The translations under genes and the position numbers were made by a program. A stretch of 64,000 nucleotides of DNA from an uncultured Corynebacterium sp. (GTDB taxonomy: Bacteria > Actinomycetota > Actinomycetes > Mycobacteriales > Mycobacteriaceae), in the NCBI RefSeq assembly GCF_946221105.1, contig NZ_CAMICL010000003.1, positions 21,255 through 85,254 of the forward strand, read 5' to 3'. Below the pieces are notes generated by a model. It saw only the letters and a program-made list of their open reading frames with translations. It was not told the origin of the DNA and did not search any database. Each line of letters opens with the position of its first letter. Position 1 is the first letter of the stretch. Of this stretch, positions 50,012 through 58,635 are shown in pieces.

Positions 50012-51360
50012 GCCGCCTAGTATCCCGCAGCCGCGAGCTGCTCCTCCTGCTGTTCGCCACAGGCCTGCTTGCACTGATGCTCTTCGGCTTAGAGACGAGC
50101 CAAGGGCGCACCCTGTCCACCGAGATGCTCTACATCATCGGCGGGTTCATGGGCGTCTACGCCATCGCGCACGTGGCCATCGCGTTTTTGGCGCCGCACG
50201 CGGACCAGGTGATGCTGCCCGTGGTGGCGCTGCTCAACGCCGTGGGCCTGGTGACGATCTACCGCCTGGACCTGGCAGAACGCCCCGGCTACGGGCCGCT
50301 GGCGGAACGCCAGATGCTGTGGTCCTTAGTTGGCGTGGGCCTGATGGTGCTGACTCTGATTATCATCCGCGACCACAAGTCCCTGTCGCGCTACTCCTAC
50401 CTGCTGGGCCTGGTGGGCCTGATCCTTTTGGCCCTGCCGCTGGTGTGGCCGCAGCCCCCGGGGTACGAGGAAGCGCGCATCTGGCTGTGGCTCGGGCCGT
50501 TTTCCATCCAGCCCGGCGAGTTTTCCAAGATCCTGCTGTTGATCTTCTTCGCCCAGCTGCTGGCCCAGAAGCGCGCCCTGTTCACCGTGGCCGGCAAGCG
50601 CTTCTTGGGCATGACCTTCCCGCGCATCCGCGACCTCGCGCCGATCCTCATGGTGTGGGCGATCGCGATTTTGATCATGGGCATCTCCAACGACTTCGGT
50701 CCGGCGCTGTTGCTCTTCGCCACCGTGCTGGGGATGGTCTACTTCGCCACCGGCCGGGCGTCCTGGCTGTTCATCGGCGTTGGCCTGGTGGCCGTGGGCG
50801 GCTACGCCGTCTACCAGGTCAGTTCCAAGATCCAGGAACGCGTGTCCAACTTCATCGACCCGTTCGCGGACTTCGACGGCATTGGCAACCAGCCCGCCAA
50901 CGCGCTGATCGGCCTGAGCTGGGGCGGCATCACTGGCACCGGCTTGGGCTACGGCCACCCGGAGCTGGTGCCCGTGGCGCACTCCGACTACATCCTGGCC
51001 GCCATCGGCGAGGAGCTGGGCTTTGTGGGCATCGCCGCGGTGCTGTGCCTGTTCGCGGTGTTTATCACCCGCGGGTTCCGCACCGCCATGCAGGCGCGCG
51101 ACTCCTACGGCAAGCTGCTCGCCTCTGGGTTGGCGCTGACGATCGTAATCCAGATCTTCGTGGTCGCCGGCGGCGTGTCCGCCATGATGCCCATGACGGG
51201 CCTGACCACGCCGTTCATGTCCGCCGGCGGCTCGTCTGTGATGGCCAACTACATCCTGTTGGGCCTGTTGCTGCGCATCTCCAACAGCGCCAACCGCCCC
51301 GCGGACTACGACGCTGTGGCCGCCGGCACGGCGCGTCCTGAGGCGGTGGGTGCACGATGA
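50008..51360 (+). CDS. rodA: RodA/FtsW-family peptidoglycan glycosyltransferase
   Basis: A 450-aa SEDS protein with ten or so helices that polymerises lipid II into glycan. The SEDS signature is GLGYGHPELVPVAHSDYIL followed by AAIGEELGFVG; a second conserved loop is WLWLGPFSIQPGEFSK. It works with the transpeptidase PbpA encoded next and overlaps it by 4 nt. In corynebacteria this pair supports polar elongation. Confidence 0.94.
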   Translation: MSRLVSRSRELLLLLFATGLLALMLFGLETSQGRTLSTEMLYIIGGFMGVYAIAHVAIAFLAPHADQVMLPVVALLNAVGLVTIYRLDLAERPGYGPLAERQMLWSLVGVGLMVLTLIIIRDHKSLSRYSYLLGLVGLILLALPLVWPQPPGYEEARIWLWLGPFSIQPGEFSKILLLIFFAQLLAQKRALFTVAGKRFLGMTFPRIRDLAPILMVWAIAILIMGISNDFGPALLLFATVLGMVYFATGRASWLFIGVGLVAVGGYAVYQVSSKIQERVSNFIDPFADFDGIGNQPANALIGLSWGGITGTGLGYGHPELVPVAHSDYILAAIGEELGFVGIAAVLCLFAVFITRGFRTAMQARDSYGKLLASGLALTIVIQIFVVAGGVSAMMPMTGLTTPFMSAGGSSVMANYILLGLLLRISNSANRPADYDAVAAGTARPEAVGAR

Positions 51361-52811
51361 ACAAGTCCATCCGCTACGGCGCCGTGGTCGCGCTGCTAAT
51401 GATCGCGGCTCTGCTGGTCAACTTCACCGTGGTCCAGGGCCTGCGCGAAGACGAGTACGCGCAGAACCAGCACAACTCACGCATCCTCATGGACCTCAAG
51501 CGCACCAACCGCGGCGACATCGTCGCGGGCGAGACCGTGCTGGCCCAGAGCCACCGCGACGAAGAGACCGGCTTCTACCAGCGCGCCTACCCCAACATGC
51601 CGTTCTCGTTCGCGCCCATCGTCGGTTTTGTCTCCGACCAGTTCGGCACCTCCCAGCTGGAGGCCACCCACAACGGCGATCTCACCGGCGATTCCGGCAC
51701 CGCCTCGCGTTTCTTGCGCACAGGGCTGGAGGACGGCCAAAAGGGCGACACCGTCGACCTGACCCTGGATCCGAACCTGCAGGCATTCTCGTACGACCAG
51801 CTGGCCAAGCCGGGTTTTGATGGTGCGGTGGTGGCCGTGAGGGCGTCGACAGGCGAAGTGCTCTCCATGGCCTCGACCCCCAGCTTCGACCCCAACGGCA
51901 TTGCCAACCCGGCGACCGCCGAGGGCGCCTGGGCCGAAGCCACCGGCAACCCCGCGAACCCGCTTCTGAACCACGCGGCGCAGGAGCAGCTGCCGCCGGG
52001 CTCGATTTTCAAGATCATCACCACCGCCGCGGGCCTGCGAAACGGCTTCACGCCTGAGTCGCCGCTGACCGGCGAGGCGCAGACGATCCTGCCGGGCACC
52101 GACAACATCCCGCTGACCAACTACGGCGGCCAGGCCTGCGCCGGCGGCGGACAGGTGCCGCTGCGCACCGCGTTCGCGCTGTCCTGCAATACCGCGTTTG
52201 TGCAGATGGGCCTTGCTATGGGCCCGGACGCGCTGCGCGACGCCGCCGCCCGCTTCGGCGTCGGCGAGCGCTACAACCTGGGCCTGCCCAACGCCGCCGG
52301 CTCCCTGGGCGAGCTGCCCGGCGGGGCCGAGGTGGCCCAATCCGCCATCGGCCAGCGCGACGTGACCATGACCGCGCTGCAGGCGGCGATGATGTCTGCG
52401 ACCATCGCAAATAAGGGCAAGCGCATGGAACCGCACGTGGTGCGGCAAGTGCGCAACGCCGACGGCAAGGTCCTGCACGAAACCGAGCCGGTGGAACTGA
52501 ACGAGGCCGTAACGGAAGAGGAAGCCGCGACGATCACGGACTTGATGTTCGCGTCCGAGCGGTGGACTTGGGGCTACGACGGCAACGGCTTCGCCTCCAA
52601 GACCGGCACGGCCGAGCACGCCGAAGGCGCCGCCCCGCACGTGTGGTACGTCGCGTTCGACCCGGCCAAGGACGTCGCCGTTGCCGTGGTGGTGAAAAAC
52701 GGCGGCAACCTCGGCGAGGCCGCCACCGGCGGCCAAGTCGCCGGGCCGATCGGACGCGCCGTGTTGCGCGCAGCACCCGCCGCCCCCGCACCCGTGGAAG
52801 GAGCACAGTAG
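51357..52811 (+). CDS. pbpA: PbpA, class B penicillin-binding protein
   Basis: A 484-aa transpeptidase with a short N-terminal anchor helix (about 8-26), a dimerisation domain and a catalytic domain. Active-site motifs: S-I-F-K in PPGSIFKI (about 218), S-C-N (about 276) and K-T-G-T in ASKTGTAEH (about 415). It cross-links glycan made by RodA and is a known substrate of the adjacent kinases in mycobacteria. Immediately followed by pknA. Confidence 0.94.
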   Translation: MNKSIRYGAVVALLMIAALLVNFTVVQGLREDEYAQNQHNSRILMDLKRTNRGDIVAGETVLAQSHRDEETGFYQRAYPNMPFSFAPIVGFVSDQFGTSQLEATHNGDLTGDSGTASRFLRTGLEDGQKGDTVDLTLDPNLQAFSYDQLAKPGFDGAVVAVRASTGEVLSMASTPSFDPNGIANPATAEGAWAEATGNPANPLLNHAAQEQLPPGSIFKIITTAAGLRNGFTPESPLTGEAQTILPGTDNIPLTNYGGQACAGGGQVPLRTAFALSCNTAFVQMGLAMGPDALRDAAARFGVGERYNLGLPNAAGSLGELPGGAEVAQSAIGQRDVTMTALQAAMMSATIANKGKRMEPHVVRQVRNADGKVLHETEPVELNEAVTEEEAATITDLMFASERWTWGYDGNGFASKTGTAEHAEGAAPHVWYVAFDPAKDVAVAVVVKNGGNLGEAATGGQVAGPIGRAVLRAAPAAPAPVEGAQ

Positions 52812-54362
52812 ATGAACACCGAAAACCGCGAGGACCTGCAACAGCTCGTCGGCGACGGCTACAAGCTGCAGTGGATCATCGGCCACGGCGGCATGTCCAC
52901 CGTGTGGCTGGCAGACGACCTTGCCAACGAGCGCGAGGTGGCCATCAAGGTGCTGCGCCCTGAGTACAGCTCCAACGCGGAGTTCCTGGCCCGCTTCCGC
53001 AACGAGGCACTGTCCGCCCAGGGCATCAACTCCGACAACGTGGTGGCCACCTACGACTACCGCGAGGCAGACACCGACGCGGGCTCCACCGTCTGCTACA
53101 TCATCATGGAGTACATCCGCGGCGAGTCGCTCGCGGACCTCATCGCCCGCGAGGGCCAGCTGGATGAGGCGCTGGCGCTCGACGTGCTCGAGCAGGCCGC
53201 CCACGGCCTGGCCGTGATCCACCGCATGGGGCTGGTGCACCGCGACATCAAGCCGGGCAACCTCATGCTCACCCAGCACGGGCAGGTCAAGATCACGGAC
53301 TTCGGCATCGCCAAGGCCGCCGCGGCCGTGCCCCTGACCCGCACGGGCATGGTGGTGGGCACCGCCCAGTACGTCTCCCCCGAGCAGGCCCAGGGCATGA
53401 AGGTCACCGCGGCGTCCGACGTGTACTCGCTGGGCGTGGTGGGCTACGAGCTGCTCTCCGGCAAGCGCCCCTTCAACGGCGATTCCTCCGTGTCCGTGGC
53501 GCTCGCGCACGTTTCCGCCGAGCCGCCCGCGCTGCCCATTTCGGTCTCTGCCCCGGCGCGCGAGCTCATCGAGATCGCGCTGCGCAAGGACCCCGGCCAG
53601 CGCTTCCGCGACGGCAACGAGTTCCAGCTGGCCATCTCCCAGGTCCGCCAGGGCCTGCGCCCCGCCCAGCCGGGCGGCCACACCCAGGTGGTGGCCACCG
53701 AGCCGTCCGCGACCGCATCCACCCAGATGCTGGCCAGCGTCGCCGAGGAGCGCACCTCCCGCCCGGAGGGCGCCTACCCGCCGTCTGCAGCAAGAGCCAT
53801 TGCTTCTCGACGTCCTCCGGCTCCCCCCGCCCCCTCCCGCGCCGCGACACCAGCGCCGCGCGAACGCAAATCCTCCGCGGCCGGGCCTGTGATCTCCGCG
53901 ATTTTGCTGCTCGCGCTGCTTACCGGCGGCGCCGCCTGGGCATACACCGAGGGCGTGTTCGACCGCTTCACCGGCGGCGGCACCCCCACCACCCCGCGGC
54001 CCACCATGAGCGCGACCACGCCGACCCCGGAGGAAGAGGAAGAAGACACAGAAGAGCCGGTCACCGAAACCACCACCGAGCGCGAGCGCACCACGGTCAC
54101 CGAGCCGCGCAACCCGGGCACCCTGCGCTTCGAGGAGTCCGAGGCCGACAACGCCCCGGCCCCTGCGGAGCCGTCCGCCGAACCCTCTACTCCGGCCGCC
54201 GACGCCTCCGAACCGTCCGCCCCGTCTGCGACGACTCCTACGCAGCAAGCTGGAACACCGGAAGGCGCGACGTCGATAAGCAATCAGCCCGAGGTCACGA
54301 ACTCACCGGCCCCTGCGGTAGAATTGCCCAACCTTGATAGCTTGCTCGGAGGTGGCAGGTAA
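52812..54362 (+). CDS. pknA: PknA, transmembrane Ser/Thr protein kinase
   Basis: A 516-aa Hanks-type kinase. The N-terminal catalytic domain (about 15-275) has the glycine loop GHGGMSTVW, Lys in VAIKVLRPE (about 44), HRDIKPGN (about 141) and DFGIAKA. A proline-rich juxtamembrane region leads to a helix (about 357-376); the extracytoplasmic part is a Thr/Glu/Pro/Ala-rich unstructured tail without PASTA domains. It phosphorylates division and wall-synthesis proteins with PknB. The stop is directly followed by the pknB start. Confidence 0.95.
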   Translation: MNTENREDLQQLVGDGYKLQWIIGHGGMSTVWLADDLANEREVAIKVLRPEYSSNAEFLARFRNEALSAQGINSDNVVATYDYREADTDAGSTVCYIIMEYIRGESLADLIAREGQLDEALALDVLEQAAHGLAVIHRMGLVHRDIKPGNLMLTQHGQVKITDFGIAKAAAAVPLTRTGMVVGTAQYVSPEQAQGMKVTAASDVYSLGVVGYELLSGKRPFNGDSSVSVALAHVSAEPPALPISVSAPARELIEIALRKDPGQRFRDGNEFQLAISQVRQGLRPAQPGGHTQVVATEPSATASTQMLASVAEERTSRPEGAYPPSAARAIASRRPPAPPAPSRAATPAPRERKSSAAGPVISAILLLALLTGGAAWAYTEGVFDRFTGGGTPTTPRPTMSATTPTPEEEEEDTEEPVTETTTERERTTVTEPRNPGTLRFEESEADNAPAPAEPSAEPSTPAADASEPSAPSATTPTQQAGTPEGATSISNQPEVTNSPAPAVELPNLDSLLGGGR

Positions 54363-56450
54363 ATGCTGATCGCGGACCGGTACGAACTCGGCGACATCAT
54401 CGGCACCGGCGGCATGTCGGACGTGTATGCCGCCACCGACGTCTCGCTCGGGCGCGAAGTTGCCGTGAAGATGTTGAAGATCGACATGGCGCGCGACGAA
54501 AACTTCCGCGAACGCTTCCGCCGCGAAGCGCAAAACTCCGCGCGTCTGAACCACCCCAACATCGTCTCGGTCTACGACACCGGCTCCGTGGAAACCTCCG
54601 GCGTGGACGTGCCCTACATCGTGATGGAACTCGTCCACGGCATGAACCTGCGCGACATCGTGCGCAACGAGGGGCCGCTGTCCCCCGAGCGCGCCGCGAA
54701 GCTGCTGCTGCCGGTCACCCGCGCGCTGCAGGCCAGCCACGACGCCGGCATCATCCACCGCGACATCAAACCCGCCAACATCATGGTCACCAACACCGGT
54801 GCTGTGAAGGTCATGGACTTCGGCATCGCGCGTGCGCTGGATGATTCCACCTCCGCCATGACGCAAACCTCCGCCGTCATCGGCACCGCCCAATACCTCT
54901 CCCCCGAGCAGGCCCGCGGCAAGGCCGCCGACGCGCGCAGCGACGTCTACGCGCTCGGCTGCGTGATGTACGAATCCGTCACCGGGGTCCCGCCGTTCGA
55001 GGGCGAATCCCCATTCGCCGTGGCCTACCAGCACGTCCAGGAAGACCCGGTGCCGCCGTCCGAGCGGATCACCGCCGCGCTTTCGGACAACGAGGCCGTC
55101 AACGTCGACTCCGTCATCCTCACCGCTATGGCGAAACACCCCGCCGACCGGTACCAGACCGCCGACGAAATGGGCGCTGACCTCGCACTTCTGGAGCGCG
55201 GCAACGTCACCACCGCCGCCCGCAACCACCTCGCCGCCGCCGAACACGACGCCGGCTCCCACGCCATGGATGCGCAGTACCCGCCGTCCCAGGACAACAC
55301 CGTCGTGGTTGGGGATGTGGTGCGCGAACCTGTGGTGCGTCGAGAAGCAACTGCCTCCTCCGGGCACACGCGCTACGCCGACCACCGCGCCGCCAACGAG
55401 AAGACCTCCTCCAACTGGCTGAAGTGGCTCTCCGCGCTGCTGGGCCTGCTGTTGGCGGGTGCGGTGTGCTGGTTCGTCTACGACTACTTCTCCGTGAACA
55501 AGGACACCGCCGAGGTGGTCAAAGAGGAAATGGTGCCCGTGCCCGAGCTCGTGGACATGCCGCGCAACGACGCCGTCCGTGAACTCGAGCACCTCGGCTT
55601 CGCCGTCTCCGTCATGGAAGAACCCAGCCCCGAAATTAAGCGCGGCAACGTGATCTCCACCAACCCCGCCGCGGGCTCCGAGCTCAAGCGCGGCACCCAG
55701 ATCACGCTGACCGTCTCCTCCGGCAAGGAAATGACCGACGTGCCGGACGTGACCAACCTGACCGCCGAAGAAGCCATCGAAGAGCTGAAGAAGGCCGGTC
55801 TGGAACTCAACCCCAACGTGCGCCGCGAATCCAGCGACAACATCGAAGAGGGCGTCATCCTGTCGCAGCAGCCCGCCGGCGGCACCCAGATTGCCAAGGG
55901 CTCGCGCATCGCCATCACCGTCTCCTCCGGGCCGGAAATGGTGCAGGTGCCGTCCCTGGTGGGGCTGAACGTCGAGCAAGCAACCGCGACCCTGTCGTCC
56001 CTGCAGCTGCGCTCCACCGTCACCAGCGTGGACTCGGCGAAGCCCGAGGGCCAGGTGCTCGCCGTCGCCGGCGAAAACACCGACGTCGAATCCGGCACCA
56101 CCATCGAGCTGCGCGTGTCCAACGGCATGCTCATGAACATGCCGGAAATCACCCGCAAGAGCCCCGAGGAGGCCGAGAAGCTACTCCGCGACGCCGGCTG
56201 GAACGGCCGCTTCGTTCCCGGCCCGACGGTGCCCACGGGCGCACTTGTCGACGACGGCCTGATCGGCCACCAGGAAGTCGCCGCGGGCGAAACCATCCGC
56301 AAGGACCAAGCCATCGCCTACAACCTGTGGAAGTTCGACGCCGGCAAACTCATCCCGCAAAATAACGCGGCTGCACGGCAGGCTGATACAGTTCAACCCC
56401 AGAACGCGAACACCGCGCTGCGGAATGTGCAGCGCGAGCTAGGGCTTTAG
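54363..56450 (+). CDS. pknB: PknB, PASTA-domain Ser/Thr protein kinase
   Basis: A 695-aa kinase. Catalytic domain about 10-275 with GTGGMSDVYAA, VAVKMLK, HRDIKPAN (about 131) and DFGIAR; the activation loop TSAVIGTAQYLS has the autophosphorylated Thr/Ser positions. One helix lies at about 357-377. Four PASTA domains follow (about 390-655), which bind lipid II or muropeptides, so wall status is sensed outside and signalled inside. Last kinase of the cluster; crgA follows 42 bp later. Confidence 0.95.
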   Translation: MLIADRYELGDIIGTGGMSDVYAATDVSLGREVAVKMLKIDMARDENFRERFRREAQNSARLNHPNIVSVYDTGSVETSGVDVPYIVMELVHGMNLRDIVRNEGPLSPERAAKLLLPVTRALQASHDAGIIHRDIKPANIMVTNTGAVKVMDFGIARALDDSTSAMTQTSAVIGTAQYLSPEQARGKAADARSDVYALGCVMYESVTGVPPFEGESPFAVAYQHVQEDPVPPSERITAALSDNEAVNVDSVILTAMAKHPADRYQTADEMGADLALLERGNVTTAARNHLAAAEHDAGSHAMDAQYPPSQDNTVVVGDVVREPVVRREATASSGHTRYADHRAANEKTSSNWLKWLSALLGLLLAGAVCWFVYDYFSVNKDTAEVVKEEMVPVPELVDMPRNDAVRELEHLGFAVSVMEEPSPEIKRGNVISTNPAAGSELKRGTQITLTVSSGKEMTDVPDVTNLTAEEAIEELKKAGLELNPNVRRESSDNIEEGVILSQQPAGGTQIAKGSRIAITVSSGPEMVQVPSLVGLNVEQATATLSSLQLRSTVTSVDSAKPEGQVLAVAGENTDVESGTTIELRVSNGMLMNMPEITRKSPEEAEKLLRDAGWNGRFVPGPTVPTGALVDDGLIGHQEVAAGETIRKDQAIAYNLWKFDAGKLIPQNNAAARQADTVQPQNANTALRNVQRELGL

Positions 56451-56492
56451 GCGTCGACGACGCTATGGCCCGCACACACCAAGGGAGCGCAC

Positions 56493-56768
56493 ATGCCTAA
56501 AGCAAAGGTAACCAAAGACCCCATCCGCCCAGCGAGCAGCACCTCCGCCGGTGCCACCCGCACCCCGGTGAAGGTCAACACCGGCGGTACCCCGATCTGG
56601 TACAAGGTGATCATGTTCGGGCTGATGCTCCTCGGCCTGGCCTGGCTGATCCTCTACTACCTCGCCGGCGACCAGCTTGCATGGCTCGGGCAGCTCGGGC
56701 CGTGGAACTACGCCATTGGTTTTTCGGGCATGATCCTGGGTCTGCTGATGACTATGGGTTGGCGCTAG
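56493..56768 (+). CDS. crgA: CrgA, cell division protein
   Basis: A 91-aa protein with a basic N-terminus and two helices (about 35-55 and 70-88) joined by a short loop (GDQLAWLGQLGPWNYAIG). CrgA recruits FtsI and other divisome proteins to the septum in actinobacteria. Gene position after pknB and the length are typical. A strong terminator follows. Confidence 0.94.
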   Translation: MPKAKVTKDPIRPASSTSAGATRTPVKVNTGGTPIWYKVIMFGLMLLGLAWLILYYLAGDQLAWLGQLGPWNYAIGFSGMILGLLMTMGWR

Positions 56769-56802
56769 TTCTTTTTCTGGGGTTTTGAGTAGGGGATGTG
56801 TG

Positions 56803-56842
56803 AAATCGGATTGTGGCAAATATTTGCCGCAATCCGATTTTT
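56803..56842 (+). terminator. Rho-independent terminator after crgA
   Basis: AAATCGGATTG/CAATCCGATTT forms an 11-bp outer stem with an inner palindrome GGCAAATATTTGCC, then TTTT. It closes the fhaA-crgA operon. From here to 57158 there is no gene; the stretch has AT-rich DNA, the GATTGTTCAACAAT site and a promoter for the next gene. Confidence 0.85.
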
Positions 56843-57031
56843 GCGTTGGTGGGGGTTTCTCGGCTGAACACATTCCAAGAGGGGCCTGAGACGGCGGTTT
56901 GAGCGCAATGCGACTGTATTTATATAGCCTGATAGATTGCGCCAAGGTTTTTCACAATCTAATCGGTGTTAATACTGGTGAGCTGGCTTTTGCGACATGT
57001 CAATTACTTTAGTTTGACCCCGGATTGGGTA

Positions 57032-57045
57032 GATTGTTCAACAAT
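57032..57045. promoter_or_regulatory. GATTGTTCAACAAT site at the promoter of the 469-aa secreted protein
   Basis: The same motif as the six copies before the metalloprotease. It abuts TATTAT (57045-57050), a likely -10 box, so a bound protein would meet RNA polymerase directly. Confidence 0.5.
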
Positions 57046-57158
57046 ATTATGAAGGTTCCTTGGCAGGTGACTAGGTGTTATATGAGAGCTCCTCGCTGAG
57101 AGGTTGAGAAGCCCGTCCCTTGAAAAATCCACAATTGTTTCCCCGAAAGGAACGCCAA

Positions 57159-58568
57159 ATGCGCGCATTCCGCATCGCTGGTGCCGCCAAGGCCGCGATC
57201 GCAGCCGTCGCCGCTGTCGCAATCGCAGGCTCCGGCATCACCGCCACCGCCCAGACCTTCGAAGAGTCCTACCCGGAGACCCCGGCAACCAACTCCGCGC
57301 TGCCGATCATCCACACCTACCGCGGCTCGGACCACCTGAAGTCCAACATCCTCAACCCTCGCCCGGTGTGCAACTCCACCGAGGATTACCGCACCATCGT
57401 GTACAAGGTGAAGGACAACTTCCTGCCGGTGGGCACCATCTCCACCACCAACCTTTCCGACGAGGCAATCCCGCTGCAGCAGGATCTGTCCCGCACCCAG
57501 ACGGTGTCCGCTTCCGTCAACGGCTCCAAGACCGAGACGCTGGACCTCGGCGGCTCCGGCTCCAAGAAGGGCATCGAGGGCAACATCGGCTACTCCCTGG
57601 CCAAGTCCCTGGGCTGGGACGTCTCCGCTGAGCTGTCCTGGAACGTCGGCCAGACCGTCGGCCCGTACGACGTGCCGGCCGGCAACACCGGCGAGGCCAC
57701 CTACGGCTTCCGCACCGTCACCATGACCGGCACCCAGCAGCGCTGCCGCCCGAACGGCACCTGGGCAACCCCGACCGCGTGGATCGCCAACATGCCGGTC
57801 AAGAACGAGGTCCGCGTCAAGAACTACTCCACCCCGGCCGGTTCCTGGGCACCGAACAAGGGCGCGCAGGTCACCGACACCGTGGAGAACCCGAACCCGG
57901 CGTACAACGAGGACGTCAAGAAGATCGAGACGGGCGCAAACCTTGACGACGTCACCAAGGTGACCGACGACGAGGCCACCGACGTGACCAACAACGACAT
58001 CGCGGGCGAGGGCGCAGAGATTATCGACGAGGTCGAGGAGAACGCTGCTGACGAGGTCAACGAAGTCGTCGATACGCAGGCGGATGCCCAGCGCGACCTG
58101 GACCTCCAGCCGTACTTCACCACCTCCTCCTGGAAGGTGCCGGGTGCCGCTGGCTCCGTCGCACTGCGCGTGAAGAACACCGGCGCGAAGCGCTACTGGG
58201 GCGAATTCCCGGCGCTGACCTTCCGCGTCGAGGTCGGCACCGAGGCCGGCCCGGAGGGCGTTGACCGCCTGATCACCACCACCCAGTACAACGGCACCCA
58301 CATCCGCGACCTGGGCTACGACTTCGACCGCGGCATCCGTACCTTCGAGGTCACCCTGTCCAACCCGATCCTCGCCGGCGACGAGATGCTGCTGGGCGCC
58401 TTCTCCTTCGGCGACGGCAACACCAAGGAAGGCCGCCTGTACAACTACATGAAGGTCACCCAGACCGGCCGTCTCTCCGAGGACACCTCCTTCTACAACG
58501 ACCAGGACGTGGACTCCCGCGACGTGACCGTCTCCGACTTTGGCAAGAAGATCCGCGGCGTGTTCTAA
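57159..58568 (+). CDS. Large secreted protein, possible aerolysin/ETX-MTX2-like fold
   Basis: A 469-aa exported protein. The signal peptide (about 1-30, TATAQT) precedes a beta-rich domain. Alternating Ser/Thr strands (ISTTNLSDEAIPLQQDLSRT, VSASVNGSKTETL, then VSAELSWNVGQTVGPYDVPA) are reminiscent of ETX/MTX2 pore-forming proteins, but this is only pattern similarity. An acidic Asp/Glu-rich linker (about 245-310) leads to a second beta domain. Nearly every codon ends in C or G in the preferred form, suggesting very high expression. GAAAGGAA 7 nt before ATG 57159 sets the start. Two Cys may form a disulfide. A major surface or secreted protein is likely; toxin activity is unproven. Confidence 0.75.
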   Translation: MRAFRIAGAAKAAIAAVAAVAIAGSGITATAQTFEESYPETPATNSALPIIHTYRGSDHLKSNILNPRPVCNSTEDYRTIVYKVKDNFLPVGTISTTNLSDEAIPLQQDLSRTQTVSASVNGSKTETLDLGGSGSKKGIEGNIGYSLAKSLGWDVSAELSWNVGQTVGPYDVPAGNTGEATYGFRTVTMTGTQQRCRPNGTWATPTAWIANMPVKNEVRVKNYSTPAGSWAPNKGAQVTDTVENPNPAYNEDVKKIETGANLDDVTKVTDDEATDVTNNDIAGEGAEIIDEVEENAADEVNEVVDTQADAQRDLDLQPYFTTSSWKVPGAAGSVALRVKNTGAKRYWGEFPALTFRVEVGTEAGPEGVDRLITTTQYNGTHIRDLGYDFDRGIRTFEVTLSNPILAGDEMLLGAFSFGDGNTKEGRLYNYMKVTQTGRLSEDTSFYNDQDVDSRDVTVSDFGKKIRGVF

Positions 58569-58588
58569 AACACCGCTAGGTATCGCGA

Positions 58589-58624
58589 AAGCCCGTTGAG
58601 TCCGCGGACTCAACGGGCTTTTTT
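58589..58624. terminator. Bidirectional terminator shared by the secreted protein gene and katA
   Basis: AGCCCGTTGAGTCCG and CGGACTCAACGGGCT form a perfect 15-bp palindromic stem, with TTTTTT on the plus strand and a weaker tail toward katA on the other. Confidence 0.88.
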
Positions 58625-58635
58625 ATGTGCGGGGA

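Noticed and set aside
51477..54248. A 923-codon open frame on the minus strand opposite pbpA/pknA
   Set aside because: It is a shadow frame: low-complexity Gly/Arg/Ala/Val/His composition, no motif, and it lies wholly over well-supported genes on the other strand. GC-rich DNA gives long antisense frames.
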